Notes: generated by a model from the sequence alone, not told the origin. Shown: positions 35,518-44,681, numbered from the stretch's first letter. The stretch: DNA of 64,000 nt from Gloeocapsopsis sp. IPPAS B-1203 (GCF_002749975.1 NZ_PEIG01000014.1:97249-161248); one strand, 5' to 3'. Program-made: numbers and translations.

Positions 35518-37686
35518 TTAATCAGCCTCAACTTTCCAAGGTTGCCAAGACTTCTGTTTAACCTCAATCTCACCTTTCTGAGGAGTTGCATCCCAGCGAG
35601 TGATTCCATCTTCTTGCCAGAATCGTAATTTAATACAAGCCTCGCCAACCTCTAAACGGTTGAGAGTAATCTCCGGTATCCAATGTGGCAGACAAGGATC
35701 GACATAAAGAAGTTTATTAGGAGCATCTGCCTGCAAGCCTAAAATTGCTTGCAATAAATGAAAGATTGAACCAGCTGCCCAAGCTTGAGGGACATTTGCT
35801 TCAATGTATGGTACTGGAAAAGCACCAGGCGATCTGGTGACACCAGAGTAAAGTTCAGGTAAACGATAGCTAGCAAAATAGCTCGTTGCCTCAAAAAGGT
35901 CACGCGCTAGCCGCGCTGTTTCTTCTTTGAAGCCATAGCGCTTCAACCCTAAGGCAATGATGCCATTGTCATGAGGCCAGATACTCCCTCGATGGTAAGA
36001 GAAAGGATTAAAAGCAGGATTATTCGCCGATAAAGTACGAATACCCCAACCACTGTACATATCTGGTGCCAGTAATTTTTGCACAACCTTTGCTGCACGT
36101 TCAGGAGAGACAATACCACTCCACAAGCAATGTCCTGGATTTGACGCAACAGTTCGCACTGGCTTTTTATCAGGATCGAGCGTCAAAGCATAAAAACCGA
36201 TGTCTTCGCACCAAAAAGTTTCTTCAAACTGTGCTTGGAGTTTTGCCGCTTTACAGCGTAGATGGTTAGCGCGATCGCATTCATCCAAATAATCAAAAAT
36301 TTCTGCCATGCGCATCCACGCATCAAAAACATAGCCTTGTAGTTCGCATAAGGCTTTTGGTGCTTTTACTTGGCTACCATCAGGATAGACAATGGCATCT
36401 CCTGAATCTTTCCAACCTTGATTTTCGATACCACTGGGCGATCGCGTTTGATATTCTTGAAATCCATCACCGTCCAGATCGCCGTAGCGATCAATCCACT
36501 CTATGCACTGCAAGATCGTATCGCGATAGTCGTGCAACAAGGAGTCGTCACCCGTCCATTTCCAAGCCTCGTGCAGCACAATAAGATACAAAGTTGTTGC
36601 ATCTGCTGTACCGTAATAAGGTGTATGCGGAATCTTTTGAAAATGTGCGAGTTCTCCTTTACGAATCTCGTGTAAGATTTTACCTGGTTGAGCATCGCGC
36701 CAATCGTCCATTTCTGTAGCTTGCAACTGCGCGAGTTTCTTTAGCGTTCCGCGAGCAAAACCAGGGTGTGTAATCATGTTTTGCAGCGTGACAATTAAAC
36801 TATCGCGCCCAAAAAGAGTGACAAACTTGGGTACACCCGCCGCTGGAAGCCATACATCAGGACCAAAATCATAATCGTATAGTCGTAATGCACCCGTATC
36901 ACTAACCGACTGACGATATGCTCGATAAACCTCTTCGTTGGTAACTGTCACTTCTGTAACTATTTCTAACCAGCGATGATAAAGTTTTTCTAACTCGGTG
37001 TTAATTTCCTCATCGACTGCTTTGTAGTAGCAAATATGAATCGGTTCGCGTTTTACATCATTTTCTACCAAAATGTAGTTTCCACAGGTGTGCCAGCTTT
37101 CGCCTGGTTCTAAGGCAATTTCAAAGTTAATCCGACCATTTGCGTAGTGGGGTTGTGAGTCATAGTTACGCGGTTGGTAAATTAAACTGCGGAAAAAATC
37201 TTTATTTTTGTAGATCGTATGCAGTTCTTTTTTTTCATTATCCCAGTTTGTTTCCAAACAACCCCGACGCACTAATTGACCAGAGTTCACTTCAAAAATA
37301 TCGGCAAAGTCTGATCGCAACGCAATTTCTAGAGTAAACTTTGCTGGTCTGAGTCCGTAGTTTGTTAGATCGAGATCTTCATGAATTCCATGTTCTACTG
37401 TGCGGCTAATAATTAAAGATAGAGAATTTTGTTCAATATTTCCCTCTTCAGTAATAATTTCTGGATTGGTTAAATAAACTCGTGATGCATAGTATGTCGT
37501 TGTAGTTGAGCGCAAACGTACCCACGAACTACTATTGGCATAACAGGCGTAGTAACTCAAAAAACGAGTATCTTCGGCAAAAATTCCTAAAAAACCATCT
37601 TGCTGAATTTGACCATCCAAATCAGTAACCATGAACGTTCCGCCATGATTGATGGTTAAAATTGGGGGACCGACGGTGATGCGCAT
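35518..37686 (-). CDS. Amylo-alpha-1,6-glucosidase (glycogen-debranching-enzyme-type, GH133-like)
   Basis: About 722 residues. The N-terminal sandwich domain opens TVGPPILTINHGGTFMVTDL (GDE_N_bis type). The C-terminal (alpha/alpha)6 domain has VPKFVTLFGRDSLIVTLQNM, YGTADATTLYLIVLHEAWKW, WKDSGDAIVYPDGS and PFSYHRGSIWPHDNGIIALG; the acidic residues in these segments are the likely catalytic ones. It should cleave alpha-1,6 branches in glycogen-like glucan. An open frame reaches 37848 only because the upstream heptamer repeat happens to lack stops; the real start is the ATG at complement 37684-37686, behind a perfect AAGGAG site. Confidence 0.9.
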   Translation of the reverse strand: MRITVGPPILTINHGGTFMVTDLDGQIQQDGFLGIFAEDTRFLSYYACYANSSSWVRLRSTTTTYYASRVYLTNPEIITEEGNIEQNSLSLIISRTVEHGIHEDLDLTNYGLRPAKFTLEIALRSDFADIFEVNSGQLVRRGCLETNWDNEKKELHTIYKNKDFFRSLIYQPRNYDSQPHYANGRINFEIALEPGESWHTCGNYILVENDVKREPIHICYYKAVDEEINTELEKLYHRWLEIVTEVTVTNEEVYRAYRQSVSDTGALRLYDYDFGPDVWLPAAGVPKFVTLFGRDSLIVTLQNMITHPGFARGTLKKLAQLQATEMDDWRDAQPGKILHEIRKGELAHFQKIPHTPYYGTADATTLYLIVLHEAWKWTGDDSLLHDYRDTILQCIEWIDRYGDLDGDGFQEYQTRSPSGIENQGWKDSGDAIVYPDGSQVKAPKALCELQGYVFDAWMRMAEIFDYLDECDRANHLRCKAAKLQAQFEETFWCEDIGFYALTLDPDKKPVRTVASNPGHCLWSGIVSPERAAKVVQKLLAPDMYSGWGIRTLSANNPAFNPFSYHRGSIWPHDNGIIALGLKRYGFKEETARLARDLFEATSYFASYRLPELYSGVTRSPGAFPVPYIEANVPQAWAAGSIFHLLQAILGLQADAPNKLLYVDPCLPHWIPEITLNRLEVGEACIKLRFWQEDGITRWDATPQKGEIEVKQKSWQPWKVEAD

Positions 37687-37720
37687 ATATCTCCTTAGAT
37701 GAATAAATGTGAGTTGAATG

Positions 37721-37825
37721 TTGGTAATTGGTAACTGGTAACTGGTAATTGGTAACTGGTAACTGGTAATTGGTAACTGGTAACTGGTAATTGGTAACTG
37801 GTAATTGGTAACTGGTAATTGGTGA
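37721..37825. repeat. STRR heptanucleotide tandem repeat (15 units)
   Basis: Fifteen consecutive 7-base units of TTGGTAA or CTGGTAA (the last is TTGGTGA) with no spacing errors. It fills the space between the debranching-enzyme start and the end of the flavin-oxidoreductase gene. Short tandemly repeated heptanucleotides are characteristic of filamentous and some unicellular cyanobacteria. Confidence 0.9.
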
Positions 37826-37847
37826 TTGAAAAAAGATCCATTACCCA

Positions 37848-38804
37848 CTAAAGTACTGGCAAAACTTTTTCGCCAAAGACATCAATAAATGCCTGCTGTT
37901 CGCGATTGACATTGTGAAGTGTGATGACTTCAAAGCCGAGTTCGATATCTTTTTGCAACCATTCGATGTGTTGTTGGAGATCGGGGGAGATGCGGACGTA
38001 TTGATACATATCCTTTGGTTTGACAAAATCGGCGATCGCATCAAATTGCTGAGGACTGCGCAAATCGGCTAATACTGGACTTGTAAAAATGTTTGTCCGC
38101 CATTGATCGTAAGCACCCTCTAGTGCTGTAGCTTCATCTGCAGCATAAGAAAGCTGTACTTTAAGATATATTGGTTTTCCTTCCCCGCCACCACGCCGAA
38201 ATGCTTCTACGACTTCTTTTAACTTTTCGTGAGGGTGCGATATTGTAATCATCCCATCTGCCCACCCTGCTAACCACTCAGCAGTTTGTGGTGTAATCGC
38301 TGCACCAATAATTTTAGGGGTAACTTGAGGGCGAGTATAAAGCTTTGCTTCTTCGACGCGGACTAAACCGTAATGAGTAACAGTTTCGCCTTGCCATAAA
38401 GCCCGCATAATTTCAGCACACTCTTGCAAACGTGCATTGCGTTCCTCTTTAGCAGGCCAGCGATCGCCTGTAATTTTCTCATTTAATGCTTGACCACTAC
38501 CCAAAGCTACCCAAAATCGTTCGGGAAACATTTCGGCTAATGTTGCTGCAGCTTGGGCAACGATTGCTGGATGATAGCGCTGTCCTGGAGCACAAACAAC
38601 TCCAAAAGTCAATGGTACAGCTTGCATTGCTGCGCCTAGCCACGACCAGGCATAACCACTCTCGCCCTGGCGATCGCTCCAAGGGTAGAAATGATCCGAA
38701 CATGATATCCGCTGAAATCCTGCACTATATGCAGCTTGAGCGTATTGTAGCAGAGTACTGGGTTTAAATTGTTCGTGCGAACAGTGGTAGCCAAATTTAG
38801 CCAT
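37848..38804 (-). CDS. LLM-class flavin-dependent oxidoreductase (probably non-F420 type)
   Basis: A 318-residue bacterial-luciferase-like TIM barrel. Marks are AAYSAGFQRISCSDHFYPW, GVVCAPGQRYHPAIVAQAAA, FWVALGSGQALNEKITGDRW and AEWLAGWADGMITI. The GSGxxxNE segment binds the flavin phosphate. It resembles the subgroup annotated as probable non-F420 flavinoid oxidoreductase, and I know of no F420 dependence in most cyanobacteria of this kind. Substrate unknown. ATG start; alone on its strand between the CAP lipoprotein and debranching genes. Confidence 0.87.
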   Translation of the reverse strand: MAKFGYHCSHEQFKPSTLLQYAQAAYSAGFQRISCSDHFYPWSDRQGESGYAWSWLGAAMQAVPLTFGVVCAPGQRYHPAIVAQAAATLAEMFPERFWVALGSGQALNEKITGDRWPAKEERNARLQECAEIMRALWQGETVTHYGLVRVEEAKLYTRPQVTPKIIGAAITPQTAEWLAGWADGMITISHPHEKLKEVVEAFRRGGGEGKPIYLKVQLSYAADEATALEGAYDQWRTNIFTSPVLADLRSPQQFDAIADFVKPKDMYQYVRISPDLQQHIEWLQKDIELGFEVITLHNVNREQQAFIDVFGEKVLPVL

Positions 38805-38889
38805 ATTACTAATTCATAATTTGTAATTAATTTCCTGCTTCCTCTACCCCCTGCTTACCCGTACGTAGCAACCTTGAAGCAAAACGCTA

Positions 38890-39450
38890 TCACAGAAGCG
38901 ATCGCAAAAACATTTGTGTGATGTAGTATTGATTTCCCTCTTGCCAAACACCCACACCCGTTTCGGCAAAGACGGAACGTAAAATATTTTCACGGTGTCC
39001 AGGACTCTCCATCCAACCTTGAACTGCAGCAGGGACAGGATCGGAGATATTTGAACTGCGAAATAAATTTTCGCCCACCATTAAATACATAATTCCACCA
39101 TCGCGCACTCGTTGTGCCGGATTATCACCATCTGGTCCTGTGTGACTGAAGAAATTTTCCTGCGCCATTCTTTGACTATATTGCCGTGCCACTTGGGCTA
39201 ATCTTTCGTTGTTTTCCAGCGGTTGCAAATTGTTCTCCAAGCGAATTTCATTAATTTGTTGGCGAATCGCCGCTTCCATTTCAGCAATGTTTGGTGTTTG
39301 CGCAGGAATTGAAGGTAACGGTTGATTAATGAACTGATCTGCGCCAGGTATTGATAAAACCAATTCTCTTACAGAGTCACACCCTCCTAAAATCAAGGCA
39401 ATAGGTGTACTTAAAACACATAATCTCCACAAAAATCGACTTTTGTTCAT
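38890..39450 (-). CDS. CAP/SCP-domain lipoprotein
   Basis: A 186-residue exported protein. The lipobox LILGGC places the lipidated Cys at about 24. The CAP domain (about 60-180) shows QINEIRLENNLQPLENNERL, SHTGPDGDNPAQRVRDGG, MVGENLF and WMESPGHRENILRSVFAETG followed by VGVW. The His and Glu of the CAP cavity (SHTG, GENL, ESPGHRENI) are all present. Bacterial members are secreted and mostly of unknown role. ATG start. Confidence 0.9.
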   Translation of the reverse strand: MNKSRFLWRLCVLSTPIALILGGCDSVRELVLSIPGADQFINQPLPSIPAQTPNIAEMEAAIRQQINEIRLENNLQPLENNERLAQVARQYSQRMAQENFFSHTGPDGDNPAQRVRDGGIMYLMVGENLFRSSNISDPVPAAVQGWMESPGHRENILRSVFAETGVGVWQEGNQYYITQMFLRSLL

Positions 39451-39751
39451 GCGGATGCTGTACTAGCTAAAGCTCTAACACGCGTAGATTCACTTACTCT
39501 TCTACCCTAAGCTGGAAGTTCAAAAAGTGGCAATTTCTTCCCTATTTGTACAATTCACTCTTGACTGCAGTGCGATCGCATGTTCAAATAAATTACCAAA
39601 ATGCCCTCAGCCTTGCTGAGCCAATACCTGCTATTTACGCAACCTAATTCATGACTAAAATGCCGCAATTCCTCCAGTAATTGGCAAGCATCGCTGATAC
39701 CACTCAGGAGACGATCGCCGCATTACCACCAGCTCGATCAAGCAAAAAGCA
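39451..39751. other. Spacer between rhodopsin and CAP genes
   Basis: About 300 bases downstream of the rhodopsin gene. It contains CTCAGCCTTGCTGAG (39606-39620), a short hairpin that may terminate the rhodopsin transcript. No trace of a sensory-rhodopsin transducer gene is visible. Confidence 0.4.
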
Positions 39752-40552
39752 TTAGTAGTAGCTTCTGCGACGCATCGATAACCTCCGTCTGGGTTTTCCT
39801 AAGAAAAATTGCATAACGTTGCCTATGGTTCTATCTGTGGAACTTTCTGGGGTATCACTACTAATACTGCGTAATCCATGCAAGTCTAAAAAGCTAAATC
39901 CCACTTTAGAGAAAAAGGGAATTAAACAAAAGAGAAAAGTATCAACTGTTTGATTAAATACCCGAAATCCTGAAGGTCCCAAAATCCACACTAAGGGATA
40001 GCAAATCCACAACACGGTGAAATATGTCGTTAGGCGATCGTAAAAACTTGATAAATCGCCTCCTTGACTGCGCGTTTTAGCGCGTAATGGTCCCCAAATT
40101 CCCCACATCACAACCAAGAATGCAACAACACCGTTGATGTACCATAAATAGCGCACCCAAGGTATCACAGACAAATCAGCAACTAAGCCACACACAACAA
40201 CAATGACCTGAGTCATCATCAATGCAGCAGGTAGCACCCAGTCTTTTTTTGGTAAACGATGCATCCCCGTCCAAGACAAAGCTAATAATAATAAAGGCGT
40301 AGTGACAACCCAGTCTAAATAACGTGCGTAGTGGGTTATTTGACCAGCAACAGCAATTTTTCCTTGCTCTAACTCTCCGTGTGGTAAAACCATTGAGAGA
40401 TAAGCTAATCCTGACCAAATAGGAATAAACGCTGCAACTAAATACTCATACTTCGGTACACCACGCGGGTTTGTGCTTAGCGAAATAAAGTAAATTGCAC
40501 CAACAGCCATTCCAACAATATAAAGCCAGTGAAATATAGCTTCTAAATCCAT
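39752..40552 (-). CDS. Anabaena-type sensory rhodopsin
   Basis: A 266-residue seven-helix retinal protein. Lys216 in FFSKVGFSFLDLHGL is the Schiff-base lysine. Helix C reads ARYLDWVVTTPLLLL with Arg77, Asp80 (counter-ion, BR Asp85) and Thr84; the BR Asp96 position is Ala91, so no proton-pump donor. Pro212 replaces BR Asp212, a hallmark of Anabaena sensory rhodopsin (ASR). The ASR residues NPRGVP...YEYL (Glu36) and the cytoplasmic Asp of FLDLHG (Asp223) are also kept, and long stretches match what I recall of ASR. An Arg-rich tail (RRRLSMRRRSYY) follows. Perfect ribosome site GGAGGAG just before the ATG. A photosensor role is inferred from ASR; the usual soluble transducer gene is not beside it. 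Confidence 0.95.
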   Translation of the reverse strand: MDLEAIFHWLYIVGMAVGAIYFISLSTNPRGVPKYEYLVAAFIPIWSGLAYLSMVLPHGELEQGKIAVAGQITHYARYLDWVVTTPLLLLALSWTGMHRLPKKDWVLPAALMMTQVIVVVCGLVADLSVIPWVRYLWYINGVVAFLVVMWGIWGPLRAKTRSQGGDLSSFYDRLTTYFTVLWICYPLVWILGPSGFRVFNQTVDTFLFCLIPFFSKVGFSFLDLHGLRSISSDTPESSTDRTIGNVMQFFLGKPRRRLSMRRRSYY

Positions 40553-40767
40553 TGCTCCTCCAGAAAATTAATGAGGAAAATTGTATTAAAGTCAACAAAA
40601 AAAGTATTTTACAACAATATTTTGACAGTTAATACTCCTTATAAATAAGTGGATATTCTTGCTTTTTCATCTTCTATCTGAAGAAATAGAGTCATTTTTT
40701 TAGAATGCACATTGTATTCCTGGTTACATCAGCAAGTAGAAACATAGTAAGACCAGATTTTTTAGTC

Positions 40768-41559
40768 TTATGTACTTCTCTTCTCTTGCTGTCGGTTGGT
40801 ACGAAGAATTTGCAAAAATTTGTTTAGGTTAAAACTTCGCGGATCTATTCGCGTACCTGACCGATCAACTGCCCGATGTGTTGTAATTCGATTATCTGGA
40901 ACGCTACTTTGGGCTATTAACCAAGCAAGTGAACGATATTGTTCTTCTGTGTAACCACTATGTCTTCTTGCATTATTTCTACCACTTGGTGGAGTTTCTA
41001 GTGCTACATGATAAGCAAAGTTATTCACAGATGGCGGAAAATTTGCATGAGTTTTTACAGCTTCTGCTCCTGAAATACCATCAAAAATAGAATTTCCTGC
41101 ACCAAAAGCTCGATATTCTGGTGGGACAAGATAAACAACTGTTCCATCTAGTTTAATTAATGCATGATAGCTTGCTTGCTGCCTTTCGTTGTAATGAGGT
41201 GTTTGGAAAAAATTAATTGTACTTGCGGCAGAACTGACTGTTTCATGTAAAACAACAATTGGTTGATTGGTAACAGGAACGCCATTAATGTCGGTAGTCA
41301 GTCTGACACCATAATTCGTTGGGTGTACCGGAACAACTTCATAATTTGGTTGATATACACTTTGGGAATTGCTGAATGATTGTGCTTCTATAGAAGTTAC
41401 AATCGCTTGTGAATTGGCTGATTGACCCCATGAATTTACGGTTATGTTTGATATTGGTTTTGTTTTCGGTTGTGGTACGTGCCAAAAAACTAAACTAAAA
41501 GTAAAAAAGCAAACTAATATAGCACTAGTAAATGCGCTAATCCAAACTAAACGCCTCAT
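40768..41559 (-). CDS. Membrane-anchored N-acetylmuramoyl-L-alanine amidase (Amidase_2)
   Basis: A 263-residue peptidoglycan hydrolase. An N-terminal hydrophobic anchor (about 5-27) exports it. The amidase_2 domain (about 95-250) has the zinc ligands His105 (IVVLHETVSS), His228 (TTHRAVD) and Asp239 (RIDPRSF), and Glu188 in YHVALE as likely catalytic acid. It cleaves the bond between MurNAc and the stem peptide. It starts 22 bases downstream of the Cys-rich membrane protein gene on the same strand, so the two probably form an operon. ATG start. Confidence 0.92.
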   Translation of the reverse strand: MRRLVWISAFTSAILVCFFTFSLVFWHVPQPKTKPISNITVNSWGQSANSQAIVTSIEAQSFSNSQSVYQPNYEVVPVHPTNYGVRLTTDINGVPVTNQPIVVLHETVSSAASTINFFQTPHYNERQQASYHALIKLDGTVVYLVPPEYRAFGAGNSIFDGISGAEAVKTHANFPPSVNNFAYHVALETPPSGRNNARRHSGYTEEQYRSLAWLIAQSSVPDNRITTHRAVDRSGTRIDPRSFNLNKFLQILRTNRQQEKRST

Positions 41560-41580
41560 GTTTTTAATTTAAAATTCACT

Positions 41581-41952
41581 TTAGTGATTTTTTTTAGCTT
41601 GAGGGCAATAATCTGCACAATTAATTGCCTCCTCTGTTAAAGCAATTTTAGGATTCACAGCACACCTTAAATAAGGATTGCTAGAAAAAAAGCGACAGTT
41701 GCTACAAGGAATCTTATTTAGTTGCTGTAGATTGATAACAACATAACTTTGTTTTCGTTTACGAAGCTTAGACAACATACTGAGAAAAATGACTCCACCA
41801 GTAAGTAAACCTAAGGAACCCCAAAAAGCACCTGTGTTAGGTATATTTACTTGATTTGGCGCTGCTGTATTCTGATTAATTTCTGTACGAGTCAGGTTGC
41901 TAAAATTTCTTTCTGCAAGCAAAGAGTTTTGGTTAAGCTTGTGCCCCTGCAT
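41581..41952 (-). CDS. Conserved cyanobacterial single-pass protein with Cys-rich tail
   Basis: A 123-residue protein. A polar N-terminus leads to IPNTGAFWGSLGLLTGGVIF, a sorting-signal-like IPNTG plus hydrophobic helix, then a KLRKRK stop-transfer. A cytosolic tail follows with CSNCRFF...LRCAV...NCADYC, five Cys in C-x2-C and spaced pattern that look like a metal-binding or redox site. The motif reminds of LPxTG anchors, but here it is internal. RBS GAGGTAAATAGT precedes the ATG. Function unknown. Confidence 0.7.
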   Translation of the reverse strand: MQGHKLNQNSLLAERNFSNLTRTEINQNTAAPNQVNIPNTGAFWGSLGLLTGGVIFLSMLSKLRKRKQSYVVINLQQLNKIPCSNCRFFSSNPYLRCAVNPKIALTEEAINCADYCPQAKKNH

Positions 41953-42449
41953 ACTATTTACCTCAAATTACAGTCACTTGTCAGGATTTTGAGCGCATTA
42001 AAATTTGTGTATCACACGTTTTTCTGGCAAGGCTCATACGGTAATACCAAGTTGAAATGCCATGTAAACTCGTATTCTTAAATCAACACCATTGAATAAT
42101 TTCTGCTAACGATCAGTATTTGGAACAATTGTGACGAGAGAGTGACAGAAATTAAAAAGGCAGATTTTGTCATAAAACTATCTTTTTTAAGTAGTGCGAT
42201 CGCAGAGTATAATTTTTGAACCTAAATAATTAAGTAACAGCCTCTCACTTAGCGAGCAACACAAATAATGTCCGCTCTACTGCCTATTTATATAGCCTCA
42301 AAGTAGCATCCGGATGTATTTAATCATGTTTACTACTGATGCTCGCCACAGTAACCTGAAATTAAGGCATAGTATTATTGAGATCCACAATCGTTTAGTT
42401 ATTCAAAAATAGCTACAAAAATCTTTCAATCAGAGGAGTAAGGTTCGCT
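41953..42449. other. Divergent intergenic region
   Basis: About 500 bases between divergent genes at 41952 (minus) and 42450 (plus). It has a HIP1-like site near 42198 and AT-rich DNA; a GAGGAGTAAGG ribosome site ends it. I see no repeat or small gene worth listing. Confidence 0.4.
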
Positions 42450-43568
42450 GTGAATTTCGGTCGATGGATTGGCTTAATTGTTCTGCTGATTTCTTTGTAT
42501 ATCCTTTGGCAGATTCGGCAGCTGCTTTTACTCTTACTTACGGCAGTTGTCATAGCAACAGCTTTGAATCGGTTGGTTTTACAACTACAAAGATTAAACG
42601 TCAAACGCGGTTGGGCAGTTTTAATTACTTTAACAAGTCTGTTGGCGCTTCTTACTGGCTTTTTCGTGCTCATTGTACCTGCATTTGTTGAACAATTTCA
42701 ACAACTTATTGCTCTACTTCCTACAGGCTTGGTGCGAATTCAAACTTGGCTGAGTTGGTTAGAACTGCAGATCATTCAACGATTTCCTAATTTACCAGCT
42801 AACTTACCCGATATTAGTAGCTTAATTCAACAAATTCAGCCGATCGCTACTCAGTTATTAGGTCAATCTGTTAACTTTTTCTCAACTTCGATTACTGCAC
42901 TACTACAGTTTCTCTTAGTCCTGGTGTTAACACTGATGTTGCTAGCACAGCCTCAGCCGTATCGCGAATCATTTATCCGACTTTTTCCTTCATTCTACCG
43001 CCGTCGAGTCGATGAGATTTTGACACGGTGTGATGTTGCATTGGGAAGTTGGGCGGTTGGTGCAGTCATTGAAGGAATATTTATTGCAGTCTTAAGTGGA
43101 CTGGGGTTATGGATTATTGGCGTACCCTTAGCCTTAGCCCATGCAATGCTTGCTGGTTTATTGAACTTTATTCCTAATATTGGACCAACACTGAGTGCAG
43201 TATTTCCGATTGCGATCGCACTTCTTGATGCTCCTTGGAAATCAGTTGCGGTTCTCATACTATACATAGTTATTCAAAATATCGAAAGTTACTGGCTAAC
43301 TCCATTAGTCATGGCACATCAAGTAGCTTTGTTACCAGCTATTACATTAACAGCACAGTTATTATTTGCAGGCTTTTTCGGTGCATTAGGATTATTGATG
43401 GCACTACCACTAACTGTTATTGCCAAAACATGGTTAGAGGAAGTCTTGTTTATAGATATTTTAGATAAATGGCGTCACCCCCAAGCTAAAGTGGTGCATG
43501 AGGAAGTCATTTATGATACTAATACAGATTACGATCCAGAAATTAGTGAGGAATGGAAAGAAGTCTAA
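42450..43568 (+). CDS. AI-2E-family membrane transporter
   Basis: A 372-residue polytopic protein of the same family as those at 32124 and 43578. Family core: GLLNFIPNIGPTLSAVFPIA and IQNIESYWLTPLVMAHQVAL followed by LPAITL, then FGALGLLMALPLTVI. The tail after the last helix is acidic. The start is GTG, with a strong GAGGAG site upstream. It converges with the next paralogue, nine bases between the stops. The substrate is unknown. Confidence 0.92.
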   Translation: MNFGRWIGLIVLLISLYILWQIRQLLLLLLTAVVIATALNRLVLQLQRLNVKRGWAVLITLTSLLALLTGFFVLIVPAFVEQFQQLIALLPTGLVRIQTWLSWLELQIIQRFPNLPANLPDISSLIQQIQPIATQLLGQSVNFFSTSITALLQFLLVLVLTLMLLAQPQPYRESFIRLFPSFYRRRVDEILTRCDVALGSWAVGAVIEGIFIAVLSGLGLWIIGVPLALAHAMLAGLLNFIPNIGPTLSAVFPIAIALLDAPWKSVAVLILYIVIQNIESYWLTPLVMAHQVALLPAITLTAQLLFAGFFGALGLLMALPLTVIAKTWLEEVLFIDILDKWRHPQAKVVHEEVIYDTNTDYDPEISEEWKEV

Positions 43569-43577
43569 GTTCAATGA

Positions 43578-44627
43578 CTAACCATGCTCCTTTTGATCTG
43601 CTTGAAGTTGATTTAATTCAAATAAACTAATTATGACGCCGGCAATTGGTACTGATAGAAAAACACCAACTAAACCTGCAATTCTTGCACCTACTAGCAA
43701 AGCAAAAAACATTACAACTGGATTGACATTCAGCGATCCTTGCATGATCTTTGGCATGAGAACATTTTCTTCAACTTGTTGTAGTAAAACGCAACCTACC
43801 AAGACTTGAAGACTAAGAAAAATGCCTTGGGGTAATAAGATAATTGACACTAAAGCAACTCCGATTGTTGCACCAATACCAGGAATTAAGTCGAATACTC
43901 CGGCGATCGTCGCTAGTAGTAAAGCAAAGGGTGCTTGTAATAGTAGCAAAACAACGTAAACTGAGACACCAAAAAAGAGTGACAACAAGAAACGTCCCCA
44001 GAAAAAACCGAGAAAATTGTGTTGAATTGCCTGAGTTATTTTATCGCGCCAATGAGAGGGGAAAACTTGTAAAAGAAAATACCATAATCGCTTGCCATCA
44101 AGTAGCATAAACAAGACAATTACAGCAATAATAATTAAATCGACAATATTAGTAATAATGGCTTGTAATGTAGCAAAACCAAATCCTAATCCAGCTAAGG
44201 CTTGATTGCGAATTTGTTCTTCAATAGCCTCAAAATCTACTTGAAATTTAAATCGCTGTAGTGCTTGTTCTAGTTGTTCTATTGCAGGTAGAACGCTATT
44301 TAAAAGTTCTGGGGCTTGGTTAATAAGTTGTTCGCCTTGTGACAAAATTGCTAAACCGATTGTAAAAACTATCGCTAGTAGCAAAAAAATACTTAAGAGA
44401 AAGACAAGTATAACTGCTACGGTGTGAGGTAAGAAACTTTCTAGCCAACGTACAGGATAACTGAGAAGAAAAGCAAAGACAGCAGCAAAAATGAAAGTAA
44501 CAATGACGTGTTCAAAATAAGCTAGGATTTGAGCAATTGCCCAGCCAAGTGCAATAAGTAATAAATACCGAACTAGCGTTGAATTATTTAGTCGGTTCCA
44601 TAAAGGCTTGATCGGTGACTCACTCAT
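43578..44627 (-). CDS. AI-2E-family membrane transporter
   Basis: A 349-residue polytopic protein with the family signature FDLIPGIGATIGVALVSIIL and QQVEENVLMPKIMQGSLNVN, then ARIAGLVGVFLSVPIAGVII. Sequence differs enough from the convergent neighbour at 42450 that recent duplication is unlikely. ATG start. It is followed upstream on the same strand by the YihY/BrkB gene. Confidence 0.92.
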   Translation of the reverse strand: MSESPIKPLWNRLNNSTLVRYLLLIALGWAIAQILAYFEHVIVTFIFAAVFAFLLSYPVRWLESFLPHTVAVILVFLLSIFLLLAIVFTIGLAILSQGEQLINQAPELLNSVLPAIEQLEQALQRFKFQVDFEAIEEQIRNQALAGLGFGFATLQAIITNIVDLIIIAVIVLFMLLDGKRLWYFLLQVFPSHWRDKITQAIQHNFLGFFWGRFLLSLFFGVSVYVVLLLLQAPFALLLATIAGVFDLIPGIGATIGVALVSIILLPQGIFLSLQVLVGCVLLQQVEENVLMPKIMQGSLNVNPVVMFFALLVGARIAGLVGVFLSVPIAGVIISLFELNQLQADQKEHG

Positions 44628-44681
44628 AAATGGGGACTAGAATTATACAAAAAATTCTTTAATTCGTTGCAATAATTGCTA

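Noticed and set aside
37721..37825. CRISPR-like array
   Set aside because: Units are 7 bases without spacers; it is a heptanucleotide tandem repeat.
37687..37848. N-terminal extension of the debranching enzyme
   Set aside because: Would encode a Tyr-Gln-Leu-Pro-Ile repeat from STRR DNA; a perfect ribosome site marks the later ATG.
39752..40552. Proton-pumping rhodopsin
   Set aside because: The Asp96 site is Ala and the Asp212 site is Pro, matching sensory ASR rather than pumps.
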